From: JAWLDA01 sp041686855 | GTDB taxonomy: Bacteria; Bacillota; Limnochordia; DTU080; RSA5 | Length of the DNA stretch: 64,000 nt | Reading direction: 5' to 3' | Assembly (NCBI GenBank): GCA_041686855.1 | Contig: JAWLDA010000016.1 | Coordinates: 1 to 64,000, forward strand | Shown: positions 25,579 to 35,137 of the stretch, in pieces | How positions within the stretch are numbered: the first letter of the stretch is position 1 | How the letters are laid out: each line of letters starts with the position of its first letter | The notes under the pieces: generated by a model | Databases searched by the model: none | Told to the model about the DNA's origin: nothing | Seen by the model: only the letters and a program-made list of their open reading frames with translations | Program-made: the position numbers and the translations under genes

Positions 25579-27744
25579 CTAAAAGAGTGACGTGATGCTG
25601 TCCGGGTCAAACATAAAGCGGTCTCGGGAAGCGCCCAAACGAATGCCGTCTCCGGGGAATGCGTTGATCTTATACTCCAGCCAAACCGCTCCGTCGAGAC
25701 TGTCAAAACGCAGCCCGATCTCACGACAGCCCAGATCCCGAATAAGGGCGGCATCTCCGCTGATCCAGCCTTCTTCACTATCGTAGTCGGTCGAGTATAA
25801 GAGGCGCCATCCCGGCACCCCGAAAGCCAGGCTGCCCCCGAGCGCATCGAGCTGTTGAGTCGCGAAGTCGTACCGGGTCGAGGCGTTCACCTCAAACCCG
25901 CTACTTGGGCGAATGGAGACGTTGGCAGCCGCATAGCTCATCCGCCTTGAAGCAAGCGAGTATCCTCCTTGCACCGTGCCGTAAAAGCCGCGACCGCCCC
26001 GGAACGTCATCTGCCCCACGACGTCAGAGAAGCTCCGGTTGGCGAAGTCGTAACCGGACGAAAGAATGAGATTCCCCATCCCATACGCGTACTGTAGACG
26101 CCCCGAAACGCGCTCTTGATAGCTGAGGGCGTCAAAATCAAACGGTGAATTGTCGCCGATGGGTTGCTGATACGAGTAATTGCTGTACAACGAGAGGCGC
26201 GGCGTAAGTCCCAGACGGTACTGATGGTCAGCGCTCACCACGACTCGCCGCTCACCGCTGCTATACGCCTGCCATGCAAGCCCACCGCGTGACTGCAGCC
26301 GGCCGAGCCTGCCCAAGTCGAGGCTCATCGGCTTTAGGGCAAAGTTTACGATGCCGCGGTCAGCCTGGACGGTCTCGTATCCTGTAAACGCCCGGCGGAC
26401 CTCTCCGAGGCGACCGTATGAGAGTCCGATCTCTAAAGGCAACCGCATCGGCGTGAGGGCGTCGACATCAAGGGTTAACGTCGCCTCAGGAAGCCGTGTG
26501 CGGCTCTTCCACGACGGGAGTGTACTCGTTCCGCGGAGCCAACCGTAGTGGGCGCGGTTCTCCGCGTCCACCTGTAACGCGAAGGGGCCAAACGAGCGTC
26601 GCAACACGTTCGTGTACCCCACGACATCCCGGTCGTCATAACCAACACGCCGCCGAGAGAACGCGTCCACTTGAAGTTGCCATTGCCAATCCAACGGACG
26701 GGATCGATGGTGTATCGTGAGTCGATCAGCCCGGCCAGGATCCACATCCCAATACTGCTCCCGCTCCCAGTCGACTCGGGTCGACATGCGGTCCGCTGAA
26801 TGGGAGAGGTCTAACGCCACGCGCGCTTCCCGTTCGTAGGCGCCGTCACCCGTGGGCGACGCAAGGTAGGCAGACTTCCACGAGACGTTGGCGTCCCTTC
26901 CCATTTGAAAGCTCTCATCCCAGCCGAGCCGCCACTCCCGATCACTCTCCCCAAACGGGCGTAGCTGGTACACCGTGACGCTCCCTTCACTCTCCCCTTG
27001 ATCCCGATAGACGTGGTGAACGCCAGTACCAACGCCGCGGTGCTGCATGACGTCAAGGGCTACCTCGCCGTGTCCCTCTCCCGGCCCGTCGTATCCATAC
27101 CGTGTCTTGATGTACCATCCGTCCGTCGGATTGTGGCCGATCTCAGGAAAGTTAATGCCGGTTCCCCGGTTGGGATCGAGGGGAATCGACAAGTACGGCC
27201 AGTAAAAGAGCGTCATGCCACTCTCGACAAAGCGAACGGAGCGGATCACCACTCGCTCCCCCGGAAAGATGTCCATGCGGCGGCTGATAAGGTAATACCC
27301 CGCATCTTGAGGGGGAGTGCACGTCGTCAAGCGTGCGTCGGTCACCTGAGTCTTGCCGGAATCGAATTGAATCTCATCCCCCATGATGTAAAGAGGGCCA
27401 TCATACTCTTCAACTTCAATCTGCGCCAAGGCATCGGTGATCTGCCCGCTGGCGCTGTGAACATCGTAAGTAAAAGCGGACGCGCTCACCTGACCGTCCG
27501 CCCGTGTCACATGGACGTTCCCGATAAAATCGATGCGACCGTCTTCCACTTCGTAACGCATTTGGTCGGCCGTCACCTCGAGTTCGCCTTGAACGAGGCG
27601 CACCCCACCCACGGCGACCCAAGCCTCATCGGAGTAGGCCATCGTCCCGTCCGTGGTAATCCAGGCGCGTTCGGCCGCCCACGCGGGCTGGGCCAGCGCG
27701 CAAAGCATGAGTAGTGTAATAGCGAACCACCGTTTCATACGCAT
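25579..27744 (-). CDS. lptD: LptD-like outer-membrane lipopolysaccharide assembly protein
   Basis: About 721 residues. Signal peptide (about 1-24, ending AQPAWAAE), an N-terminal OstA-type jelly roll (about 30-160), then a long barrel of alternating strands to the C-terminus. The segment FYWPYLSIPLDPNRGTGINFPEIG is highly characteristic of LptD. It inserts lipopolysaccharide into the outer leaflet. There is no LptE lipoprotein next to it. Few cysteines are visible, so the disulfide rearrangement known in E. coli is unlikely. The exact start (27744 or 27738) is uncertain. Confidence 0.88.
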   Translation of the reverse strand: MRMKRWFAITLLMLCALAQPAWAAERAWITTDGTMAYSDEAWVAVGGVRLVQGELEVTADQMRYEVEDGRIDFIGNVHVTRADGQVSASAFTYDVHSASGQITDALAQIEVEEYDGPLYIMGDEIQFDSGKTQVTDARLTTCTPPQDAGYYLISRRMDIFPGERVVIRSVRFVESGMTLFYWPYLSIPLDPNRGTGINFPEIGHNPTDGWYIKTRYGYDGPGEGHGEVALDVMQHRGVGTGVHHVYRDQGESEGSVTVYQLRPFGESDREWRLGWDESFQMGRDANVSWKSAYLASPTGDGAYEREARVALDLSHSADRMSTRVDWEREQYWDVDPGRADRLTIHHRSRPLDWQWQLQVDAFSRRRVGYDDRDVVGYTNVLRRSFGPFALQVDAENRAHYGWLRGTSTLPSWKSRTRLPEATLTLDVDALTPMRLPLEIGLSYGRLGEVRRAFTGYETVQADRGIVNFALKPMSLDLGRLGRLQSRGGLAWQAYSSGERRVVVSADHQYRLGLTPRLSLYSNYSYQQPIGDNSPFDFDALSYQERVSGRLQYAYGMGNLILSSGYDFANRSFSDVVGQMTFRGGRGFYGTVQGGYSLASRRMSYAAANVSIRPSSGFEVNASTRYDFATQQLDALGGSLAFGVPGWRLLYSTDYDSEEGWISGDAALIRDLGCREIGLRFDSLDGAVWLEYKINAFPGDGIRLGASRDRFMFDPDSITSLF

Positions 27745-27795
27745 GCTCGAGGTTTCCACGGGAGACGGGCAAAGCCCTTGTGGAAAGGATTGTAC

Positions 27796-28914
27796 CTACC
27801 GATCGACTCGAAAGAGCAGAATAGCGCCAACACACGCAAAGAGGAGATTGGTGATCCAGGCCGCTGTCAGAGGCGGCAGCACGCCGCTCCCGCCGAGGGA
27901 GCGAAAGATAGAGGAGAGGACGAAGTATAAAAACGCGACGCCGATACTTACTGCAATACCGAAGAAGCGCCCACTGCGCGTGGAGCGCAGCGAAAGAGGG
28001 GCGCCGACGAGCGTCCACAACAGGCCTGCCCACGGCATCGAGCCTTTCATGTGATAGGCGACTTCAAACCGGCTAACGTCAAGGCCACTGCGCTTAAAGA
28101 GGTCGATGTGACGCTTTAGTTCTCCCCGCGTCATCTCTTCAGTGGTCTTTTGATTGCCCAGGTACGTCTCTAGATTCTCCGTCATCGGGTAATCGAGGCG
28201 CGCGAATGCGGAATCCTCCAAGGTGAAGCCTCGTTCATCGAGCCGCTTGCGAATTCCATCTTCCAGATGCCAGACCTGCTCAGTGTACGAACCGCGCTCC
28301 GCCGTAATCATCTGAGGATACGCATCTTCACCGAGTTGGTAGATCAAAATCCGCTTCATCGTGCGCGCCTCGCGGTTCACCTCGCCTACATAAAAGAAAC
28401 GGTCGCCGCTTCCGCGAAAGAAGACCCCCTCACGCACCGTAGGCAACGGATCTTCAAAGAGGGTTTGGCGAAAAAGGCTCTCCGCCCGATGGTTGCTTTC
28501 GGGCACGATGCGCTCGTTGAGGACGTAGGTGCCTGCGCTCACGAGGATGGAGATCAAAAAGAAAGGAAGGATTACCCGAGTAAACGGAGTCCCAGTCCCG
28601 AGTAGTATGATGAGCTCACTCTCTTTAATCAGCCGCCCGAGGGCGAGGAGGGTGGCAAAGAGGACCCCGATCGGCAATGAGACGACGATGACGCTGGGCA
28701 GTTTGTAGAGTAGCATCTGAAGGATCGTCGCCACCGGCATCTTTTTGTCGACGATCAAGTCCGTCAACTCAAAGAGCAAGCTGCTCAGAAGCATCACCGT
28801 GAAACCGGCCACGGCGGCCAGAAACGGCCCGGTAAACTCCCGGGCCGTATACCGGTCCACGATCGTCAAGGGAATCAGGCTAAAACGCAAGCCGCATCGA
28901 GACTCCCGCTGCAA
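27796..28914 (-). CDS. LptF/LptG family lipopolysaccharide export permease (second copy)
   Basis: Up to 372 residues. Three N-terminal helices (from VDRYTAREFTGPFLAAV), a periplasmic jelly-roll domain and three C-terminal helices, as in the copy at 8518-9621 but clearly divergent. The two would form the LptFG heterodimer with LptB. The long frame overlaps the upstream gene by 35 bases; a TTG at 28869 giving MTIVDRYTARE would match family starts better but lacks a good ribosome binding site, so the start is open. Confidence 0.9.
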   Translation of the reverse strand: MQRESRCGLRFSLIPLTIVDRYTAREFTGPFLAAVAGFTVMLLSSLLFELTDLIVDKKMPVATILQMLLYKLPSVIVVSLPIGVLFATLLALGRLIKESELIILLGTGTPFTRVILPFFLISILVSAGTYVLNERIVPESNHRAESLFRQTLFEDPLPTVREGVFFRGSGDRFFYVGEVNREARTMKRILIYQLGEDAYPQMITAERGSYTEQVWHLEDGIRKRLDERGFTLEDSAFARLDYPMTENLETYLGNQKTTEEMTRGELKRHIDLFKRSGLDVSRFEVAYHMKGSMPWAGLLWTLVGAPLSLRSTRSGRFFGIAVSIGVAFLYFVLSSIFRSLGGSGVLPPLTAAWITNLLFACVGAILLFRVDR

Positions 28915-29494
28915 ATTCCTCTAGATCCATCAGCGCCAGATCGACGGCGACCGACGGCCCAAAGAACATGCGGGCGCCAACGTTCACCCCTGAAGGCACA
29001 TACTCAGCGAGCAGTGTGGTGGTCGGAGTTGAGACTGACGCCGTCGACAACGTGTAGGCTACACCGGCAGCGACGCCTTTCTCATCGCCGTGAAGGTACC
29101 CGGCGTGCAGACGTGCCCGAGGGGTGAGGCGCTTACTGGCCACGATGTAGCTCTGATTTGATTCAAATCCGATGGCGACGGCAGGCATTGATGCACTCTC
29201 ACGCATCAATTGGCCCTTAAAGAGGAAACCGACGCCCAGCGGTCCGTCAGAGTCGTACGAATTGACACCGATCTCCAGCTCGTCCATGAGCCCGTAAAGT
29301 GCCGTCGCTTCGACAGAACCCTCATTGAGGCGCACTCCGATCTCCGCGTCTCCAACAGGAAGCGTATCCGCTGTGGCGAGGGCGATGAGCCCGGTCGCAC
29401 CGGTGATCGTTCCCGCAAAGGCTCCCGGCGCCATCAAAGCCAGGACTAGAACGAAGGCTGCGAGCCCGACCCAACGTTTGCGTGTGCGAATCAC
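28880..29494 (-). CDS. predicted outer-membrane beta-barrel protein (YjbH-like)
   Basis: 204 residues from a GTG with GAGGAG 9 bases upstream. A clear signal peptide (about 5-30, LAAFVLVLALMAPGAFAG) precedes alternating glycine- and aromatic-containing strands and a terminal phenylalanine (MRLAF), which suggests a small barrel of about 8-10 strands. Similar short proteins are often named YjbH or porin-like. Its place between an ABC-F gene and an Lpt permease suggests an outer-membrane role; substrate unknown. Confidence 0.6.
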   Translation of the reverse strand: MIRTRKRWVGLAAFVLVLALMAPGAFAGTITGATGLIALATADTLPVGDAEIGVRLNEGSVEATALYGLMDELEIGVNSYDSDGPLGVGFLFKGQLMRESASMPAVAIGFESNQSYIVASKRLTPRARLHAGYLHGDEKGVAAGVAYTLSTASVSTPTTTLLAEYVPSGVNVGARMFFGPSVAVDLALMDLEEFAAGVSMRLAF

Positions 29495-29620
29495 ATACAC
29501 CATCTCCTCACAAGTTCCCGACCCCATTGCAGATGGCCCAGTATTCGTCACCGCATCGGGCGTCCCCTCTTCAACGAGGCGCACGAATGCGTGTTACACT
29601 CATGATTCGGCATGGTAACT

Positions 29621-31549
29621 TTAGGCCGGATCGAGTTGGCCCAGGAGCTCGACCAACTCCTCCCATTCCCCTTCTCGCTCATTGAGCGCGCTGACGATCT
29701 CTTTGTGTTCGACGGTCAACGCCCGAGCCTCATCACCTTCGCGGTAACTCGCCGGATCGGCCAGTGCCTTCTCGAGCGACTCCTTGCGAAGCGAGAGTTC
29801 GTCGATCTCCGTCTCGAGCTCGGCGATGCGAGTCTGCGTCTCCCGAAGCTGCCGGCGCCGGGCTCTTTCTTCATCTTCCTGAGGAGTGCGCGAGCCGGCG
29901 CTTGCCGTGCGTTTCGTTGAAGCGCTCGCTTGGCCATGCTCTCCTTCTCGAGACTGTAACCATGACTGCAGCGCGTCATAGCCACCGTCGATCACGGTGA
30001 CCTCCCCGTCCTGCACCCACCAGATGGAGGAAGCCAAGGCCGCCAGCAAAGCGCGGTCGTGTGTCACAAACAGGAGCGTCCCTTGGTACTCTCCCAACGC
30101 CTCCTCCAGCGCCTCCGCCATATCAATGTCGAGGTGGTTGGTGGGTTCGTCGAGGAGCAAGAGGTTACCGCCGTGCAAAAGGAGTTTAGCAAGCGCCAAG
30201 CGGCTCTTTTCGCCCCCGCTCAGCACCCCCACCTGTTTGGCGACATCATCTCCCCGAAAAAGGAAGCGCGCCAAAAAGGACCGGGCCTCTCCGATCTGCT
30301 GTCTCTTTTCGGCAAGCGCCTCCTCCAATACGCTCTGGTTGGGATCGAGATCGATCCTGTGCTGCGCGAAGTAGGCCGACCGCACACCGCGGCCGACGTC
30401 GACCAGTCCTGACACCGGCGGAAGATCGCCTGCAATCGTCCGCAACAAAGTGCTTTTGCCTGCGCCATTGGCTCCAGCAATACCGATGCGAGCCCCGCGC
30501 CGAACCTCGAGCGTCACATTTGAGAGGATTGCCTTACCGTCATAGCCCACGCCCACCGTGTCCAAGGTGCATACGCGCCGCTCACTTTGCACGCCTACGG
30601 GCACGGTAAAGTGCGCTTTGGGAGAATCAGGCGGCGGGGGCGCCACCTCCTCCATTCGCTCAAGTTTGCGAGCGCGACTCTTTGCCTGCGCGGCCCGCGT
30701 GCCAGCGCTCCACTTTCGCACAAACGCTTCCAGTCGCTCTCGTTCCAGTTGATCCCTCTCGTACTCTTTAAGCAGGCGTTCGCGTCGCTCGGCCGCCTGC
30801 CGGCGGGATACCGTGTAATTGCCGGTGTATGCATGAATCGTCCTCGCTTCAATCTCCCACGTTCGCTGTGTAACAGCGTCTAGGAGCCTGCGATCGTGCG
30901 AGACGACGATAAATGCACGCGGGTCGCGCCCTAGGAACGCCTGTAACCACTCTGTGGAGGTCAAATCCAGGTGGTTAGTAGGCTCGTCAAGCAGGAGAAG
31001 ATCAGCTTGGGTGAGAAGCAACCGGGCCAGTTGCGCCCGCGCTCGCTCCCCGCCGCTTAGTGAAAGGTAGGCGCGATCCAACTCAGACTCAGAGAAGCCT
31101 AGGCCAAAGAGCGCGCCCCGTGCCCGTGCCTCCTGCTCGTACCCTCCCTGTTCTTCAAATGCAGAGAGTTTGGCGGAGTAGGTACTCATGAGGGATTCAA
31201 GCGCATCTTCCGAGAGTCCGGACTCGGCCATGCGCTGCTCGAGTGTACGCAACTCCTCTTCTTGCCGCCGGAGTGCGTCAAACGCGCTCGCGACGTACTC
31301 AAAGACGGTGGCCGCAGTCCTGTCGGCGCTCTCTTGGCGCAAGTAACCGACGACCAACTCCTTCGCCCGTGCGACACGCCCCTCCTCGGGGGAGCGGCCG
31401 GCCAGGATCTCGAGCAGGCTCGACTTACCCGATCCGTTGGGCCCAATGAGACCAATGTGGTCTCCTGGATTGACGGCGAGATCCACCGGTCCAAAGATAT
31501 GGTCGGCGCCGTAATAACAAGAGACCCCGGCGAGTCGCAGTAGACTCAC
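29621..31549 (-). CDS. ABC-F family ATPase (Uup/EttA-like)
   Basis: 642 residues with two tandem ATPase domains and no membrane helices. Walker A motifs GPNGSGKSS and GANGAGKST, signatures LSGGERAR and LSGGEKSR, Walker B LLLLDEPTNHLD twice, a linker between about 240 and 320, and a charged C-terminal coiled coil (about 540-642) as in Uup. ABC-F proteins act on the ribosome or, for Uup, in DNA/ribosome maintenance. The GTG start overlaps the lpxD stop by 4 bases, so it is co-expressed with the envelope genes. Confidence 0.92.
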   Translation of the reverse strand: MSLLRLAGVSCYYGADHIFGPVDLAVNPGDHIGLIGPNGSGKSSLLEILAGRSPEEGRVARAKELVVGYLRQESADRTAATVFEYVASAFDALRRQEEELRTLEQRMAESGLSEDALESLMSTYSAKLSAFEEQGGYEQEARARGALFGLGFSESELDRAYLSLSGGERARAQLARLLLTQADLLLLDEPTNHLDLTSTEWLQAFLGRDPRAFIVVSHDRRLLDAVTQRTWEIEARTIHAYTGNYTVSRRQAAERRERLLKEYERDQLERERLEAFVRKWSAGTRAAQAKSRARKLERMEEVAPPPPDSPKAHFTVPVGVQSERRVCTLDTVGVGYDGKAILSNVTLEVRRGARIGIAGANGAGKSTLLRTIAGDLPPVSGLVDVGRGVRSAYFAQHRIDLDPNQSVLEEALAEKRQQIGEARSFLARFLFRGDDVAKQVGVLSGGEKSRLALAKLLLHGGNLLLLDEPTNHLDIDMAEALEEALGEYQGTLLFVTHDRALLAALASSIWWVQDGEVTVIDGGYDALQSWLQSREGEHGQASASTKRTASAGSRTPQEDEERARRRQLRETQTRIAELETEIDELSLRKESLEKALADPASYREGDEARALTVEHKEIVSALNEREGEWEELVELLGQLDPA

Positions 31550-32613
31550 CGCCGCTCACCGGTCGCCGGCACCTCTTCTTCGAGGTGTTGGAGACGCTCC
31601 TGCAACTCCTGCACTTGCCGTTGCAACGCCGTTAGTTGCTCTGAGAACTCAGGCAGGCGTTGCGTCATAGCGACCACGCGCATCGCCTCACGGTGCGGCC
31701 GAGCCGGATAACCCGAGACGAATGATCCAGCGGGCAGGTCCTTCGCCACAAGGCCGCGCGCGGCGAGGACAGAGTCACTCCCGACGTGTACGTGCCCTGC
31801 CACACCGCTCTGTCCGGCAAGCGTCACGTGATCGCCCACGCTGGCGCTGCCTGCTATCCCTACTTGAGAGATGATGATGCAGTCCGCGCCGATCTTCACG
31901 TTATGCGCAATCTGTACCAAGTTGTCAACCTTGGTCCCTCGACCGATATGCGTCGCTCCGGTCACCCCGCGGTCAATCGCAACCAAGGCGCCAAGCTCAA
32001 CGTCGTCTTCGACGATCACTGTACCGAGGTGCGGCACCTTGTGGTGCTTTTTGCCCACGGGAACGTAACCGAACCCATCACTCCCTACGACGGTGCCCGA
32101 GTGAATGATCACATTCTTTCCGATCTGACAGCCCCGGTACACTGTGACCCGCGGATGCAGGAGGCTCCCTTTACCAATCGTCACGTTGTCGCCAAGGACG
32201 CACCCAGCGCCAAGGACCACTCCGTCGCCCAGCACACAACCGTCACCCACGGTGACGTGCGGTCCCACACTCACGCCTTTACCGACCTTGACGCGTTCAC
32301 CCAATACGGCGGACTCATGTACGCCCTCCGTAAAGACCGGTGGCGTCTCAAAGAACTCCAACACTTGCACCCACGCACGCCTGGGATTGTTGACGCGCAG
32401 CAGGGGCACCCCAATGTCAGGCGCGTCCTTGTGAACAATGACCACGCCAGCTTCGGTAAACTTCGCCTTCTCTACAAACTTCGATTCGGCGGCGAACGTT
32501 ATATGTAGGGGACCCGCCTCATCAAGGGTCGCGGGTCCCTTCACTTCTTGTGTACTTGAGGCACCGTCCAATTCGCCATCGAGCAGACGGGCAATCTCAC
32601 CAAGCTGCGCCAC
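31546..32613 (-). CDS. lpxD: UDP-3-O-(3-hydroxyacyl)glucosamine N-acyltransferase
   Basis: 355 residues. An N-terminal uridine-binding domain (about 1-95), a left-handed beta helix of hexapeptide repeats (about 100-290) and a C-terminal helix, here extended as a coiled coil (QLTALQRQVQELQERLQ). The catalytic histidine segment is visible as NLVQIAHNVKIGADCII. It adds the second acyl chain before LpxI/LpxB. It follows ompH, as in the common bamA-ompH-lpxD order. Confidence 0.96.
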   Translation of the reverse strand: MAQLGEIARLLDGELDGASSTQEVKGPATLDEAGPLHITFAAESKFVEKAKFTEAGVVIVHKDAPDIGVPLLRVNNPRRAWVQVLEFFETPPVFTEGVHESAVLGERVKVGKGVSVGPHVTVGDGCVLGDGVVLGAGCVLGDNVTIGKGSLLHPRVTVYRGCQIGKNVIIHSGTVVGSDGFGYVPVGKKHHKVPHLGTVIVEDDVELGALVAIDRGVTGATHIGRGTKVDNLVQIAHNVKIGADCIIISQVGIAGSASVGDHVTLAGQSGVAGHVHVGSDSVLAARGLVAKDLPAGSFVSGYPARPHREAMRVVAMTQRLPEFSEQLTALQRQVQELQERLQHLEEEVPATGERR

Positions 32614-32674
32614 GGTGTGACCACACCTCCGTACATTCTCCTACGCTTAGATGTTAGGATTGCCAGCCGGCGCA

Positions 32675-33133
32675 CTATTCACCAGAGACGAGGCCGAGGC
32701 GCTCTTGAATATCTCGTGTCAAGTCGACGCCGCCCATCACGACGGCCCCTTGGTCAAGGATGACCGTAACACCGTGGGCCTCAGCCGATTCACGGAACGC
32801 ATTGTCGATGTCATCCATCAATTGCCGAATGCCGATGCTCTCCTCAAACGCCTGGAGTTCAGCTTCGTACTTCAAAAAGAGATTCCGTTTCTCTTCATCG
32901 CTCATCTCAACTGACTCTTGATCAAACTTTTCCTGGAGAGCGTCGCGCTCACGAATGACCGCTGCAATCTGATCCCCGGCGTATGCGTCGATCACCAAGT
33001 CCTGGTCGACGAATCCGACGGTCGACTCGCCAGTGGCCGACGTCGGCATCAATCCCCACGCGAGTACGCCCACTAGGGCCACTGCAACAACTCCAACAAT
33101 AGGCTTAAACCATGTTTTCAATGAAAATGCCAT
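32675..33133 (-). CDS. ompH: OmpH/Skp family periplasmic chaperone
   Basis: 152 residues: an N-terminal hydrophobic signal or anchor (about 10-32), the conserved VGFVDQDLVIDAY strand, and a long helix rich in charge (about 60-125), which form the tentacles of the Skp trimer; the C-terminal DITRDIQERLGL is also typical. It would hold unfolded outer-membrane proteins for BamA. GAGGGG lies 7 bases before the ATG. It has its own extended -10 promoter. Confidence 0.9.
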   Translation of the reverse strand: MAFSLKTWFKPIVGVVAVALVGVLAWGLMPTSATGESTVGFVDQDLVIDAYAGDQIAAVIRERDALQEKFDQESVEMSDEEKRNLFLKYEAELQAFEESIGIRQLMDDIDNAFRESAEAHGVTVILDQGAVVMGGVDLTRDIQERLGLVSGE

Positions 33134-33170
33134 CCTTTCGCCCCTCTAGTTCCGCCTCCGGACAAGACTC

Positions 33171-33179
33171 ATTATAACA
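33171..33179 (-). promoter_or_regulatory. extended -10 promoter before ompH-lpxD
   Basis: TGTTATAAT on the minus strand (TGnTATAAT) with only a weak -35 (TTTCGT at about 17 bases). Transcription would start near 33164, about 30 bases before the ompH ATG. Confidence 0.6.
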
Positions 33180-33213
33180 ACCTATTAACTCGTACGAAAG
33201 GAAGAGGGGCGCC

Positions 33214-33234
33214 GCGCCTTGGGCCGCAAGGCGC
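33214..33234 (-). terminator. GC-rich hairpin between bamA and ompH
   Basis: Perfect 8-base arms GCGCCTTG and CAAGGCGC around a 5-base loop, with partial outer pairing of flanking G and C runs. On the minus strand the downstream bases are pyrimidine-rich (CCTCTTCCTTTCG) but not a pure T-run, so it may only attenuate bamA readthrough. Confidence 0.45.
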
Positions 33235-33290
33235 AACTCCCCCCTATTTCACTTGCGCGTCACACGTTGCTCGGCGACCGCCGACATCTC

Positions 33291-35021
33291 TTAGAACGAC
33301 GGGCCCAAGCTGAAGTAGGCGTTGCCGCCATTCTCGCCGATGCCGTAGTCGATTCGAATGATCCCAAGAGGCGTGCCGAACCGAACACCGACACCTGCGC
33401 CGACCTTCAAGTCACTCAGGTCGATACCACTCTGATTCCACGCATTACCGGCATCAGCAAAGACGACACCTTGGATGTTATCGTTAATCGGGAAGCGGTA
33501 CTCACCCTGAACGACCGCCATGCGGTCTCCGCTCATCTCCCCGTAACTGTAACCTCTCACAGTGTCAGCACCGCCAACGCGAAACTGATCTTGCAGCGGC
33601 AGTGTGCCCATCCCGTAACCGGCCATCATGCGAAACGCCCACGTCTGGTCGTTACGACCGGCCTTGACGAACTTGCTGAACGACGTCTGAAGTTTGGTGA
33701 ACTCCGTGTCTCCCCCAAGGAAACGTCCCGCAGCCTCAACCGACATATTGTGACGGAAACCCAATGTAGGGAAGTACAAGTGGTCGGTCGTATCTGTACG
33801 CGTGTTTGCAATCACACTACGTGTCCGATTCTCGGACGGACTCACCACACTGCCCGTCGACTCCGGCGTCACCGAGGAATTCTCCGCCTTGAGAGTTAAG
33901 AAGCCCCGCGTGAACGGCCCCAAGGGGCGACCGAAGGTGATATCGCCACCAATTCGCTTCTCCGTAAAGGGATAAGCCGTGCCGCCCTCATACTGCTGAC
34001 GGCGGTTACTCATGTTATATAGGTTGATTCCGGCCGACGTTGTCGTGCCAAAGAGGTAGGGCTCCTCAAAACCTAGGTCGTAGGTGTTTTTGTTACGCCC
34101 AAACTCCCACTTCACTCGGGCCCGCTCACCGCGCCCGAGAAAATTGTCGTCGGCCACCTCAATGTAGCCGATGAGACCGTCCGCCGAACTGTAACCGCCA
34201 CCAAAGGCCGCTCGACCGGTCTTCGCTTCGACAACCGGCAGGAGTACATCGACCATGAGTGGATCGGAGGTTGTCAAAAACTCCGGGACGATCGGCTCGA
34301 AGTATCCGAGCTGTCCCAGCTTGCGCAGACCCGTGCGCACCTCGTCCATCGAGAGAATCTCGCCTTCCTCGATGGGGAACTCCCTAAGAATAACAACGTC
34401 ATTAGTCTTCTCGTTCCCCTCGATGCGCACACTGCGGACCCGCACAGGTGTCACTTCAAGGTGCAACTCGTCGCCGTTGGCGCCGCGAAAGTCGACCGCT
34501 GTGGTACGTAAGACGTACCCCAACACCTCACCCGACTGCACAGGGAGCCGATCCAACGCTTCGCCGAATTGCTTTGCGTTGAGGATCTCGCCCTCTGTGA
34601 CGCCAATGAGCTCCTTGACCTCCTCAGCAGGGACCACGTCGTCCTTCACCGTCACCTCGAACGCTTGTACAACCGGAAATTCCTGCACGACGAAGGTGAC
34701 CATCACTCCGTCACTCGTCGTCGAAGGGATCGCCTCAACGTTTTCAAAGAATCCCAGGTCAGCGATCCGTTGTACATCTTCTTGCACCTTCGGGCGTTCA
34801 AGCTGCCGGCCGACCACCGTACTCTCGACCTGCTCGAGAATCTGGTCGGTGCTCACTTCGACGTTCCCTTGTACAACGACACTGCGCACGATCGGAGCGC
34901 TGCTCGATGACTCGTCTGATTGTGCCATGGCACTAGGCAAAAGAATCACCAAGGCACAGAGCACTACGAGTGCTATCACCCGCAGTCGCGCAGCCCTCAT
35001 GCGCTTTTGAACACTAGGCAC
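33291..35021 (-). CDS. bamA: BamA/Omp85 family outer-membrane assembly protein
   Basis: 576 residues. Signal peptide (about 12-34), three POTRA domains (about 43-115, 118-195 and 198-275, each with the beta-alpha-alpha-beta-beta pattern) and a 16-strand-type barrel to the C-terminal GPSF. The barrel motif VRGYSYGEMSGDRM is the conserved L6 VRGY segment. Three POTRA domains instead of five are usual outside Proteobacteria. GGAGGGG precedes the GTG start. It lies between tamB and ompH, as in several diderm Bacillota. Confidence 0.94.
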   Translation of the reverse strand: MPSVQKRMRAARLRVIALVVLCALVILLPSAMAQSDESSSSAPIVRSVVVQGNVEVSTDQILEQVESTVVGRQLERPKVQEDVQRIADLGFFENVEAIPSTTSDGVMVTFVVQEFPVVQAFEVTVKDDVVPAEEVKELIGVTEGEILNAKQFGEALDRLPVQSGEVLGYVLRTTAVDFRGANGDELHLEVTPVRVRSVRIEGNEKTNDVVILREFPIEEGEILSMDEVRTGLRKLGQLGYFEPIVPEFLTTSDPLMVDVLLPVVEAKTGRAAFGGGYSSADGLIGYIEVADDNFLGRGERARVKWEFGRNKNTYDLGFEEPYLFGTTTSAGINLYNMSNRRQQYEGGTAYPFTEKRIGGDITFGRPLGPFTRGFLTLKAENSSVTPESTGSVVSPSENRTRSVIANTRTDTTDHLYFPTLGFRHNMSVEAAGRFLGGDTEFTKLQTSFSKFVKAGRNDQTWAFRMMAGYGMGTLPLQDQFRVGGADTVRGYSYGEMSGDRMAVVQGEYRFPINDNIQGVVFADAGNAWNQSGIDLSDLKVGAGVGVRFGTPLGIIRIDYGIGENGGNAYFSLGPSF

Positions 35022-35137
35022 GAAAACCCCTCCTGTCCAGCCCCAACGCCGTCCAACTTCGTGTCGGTTGCGGCGCTATCCTCCTGCTTCGCTCGGGACA
35101 TTTCTAGGGAATACCACCGTCATTCACCGGGAATGGG

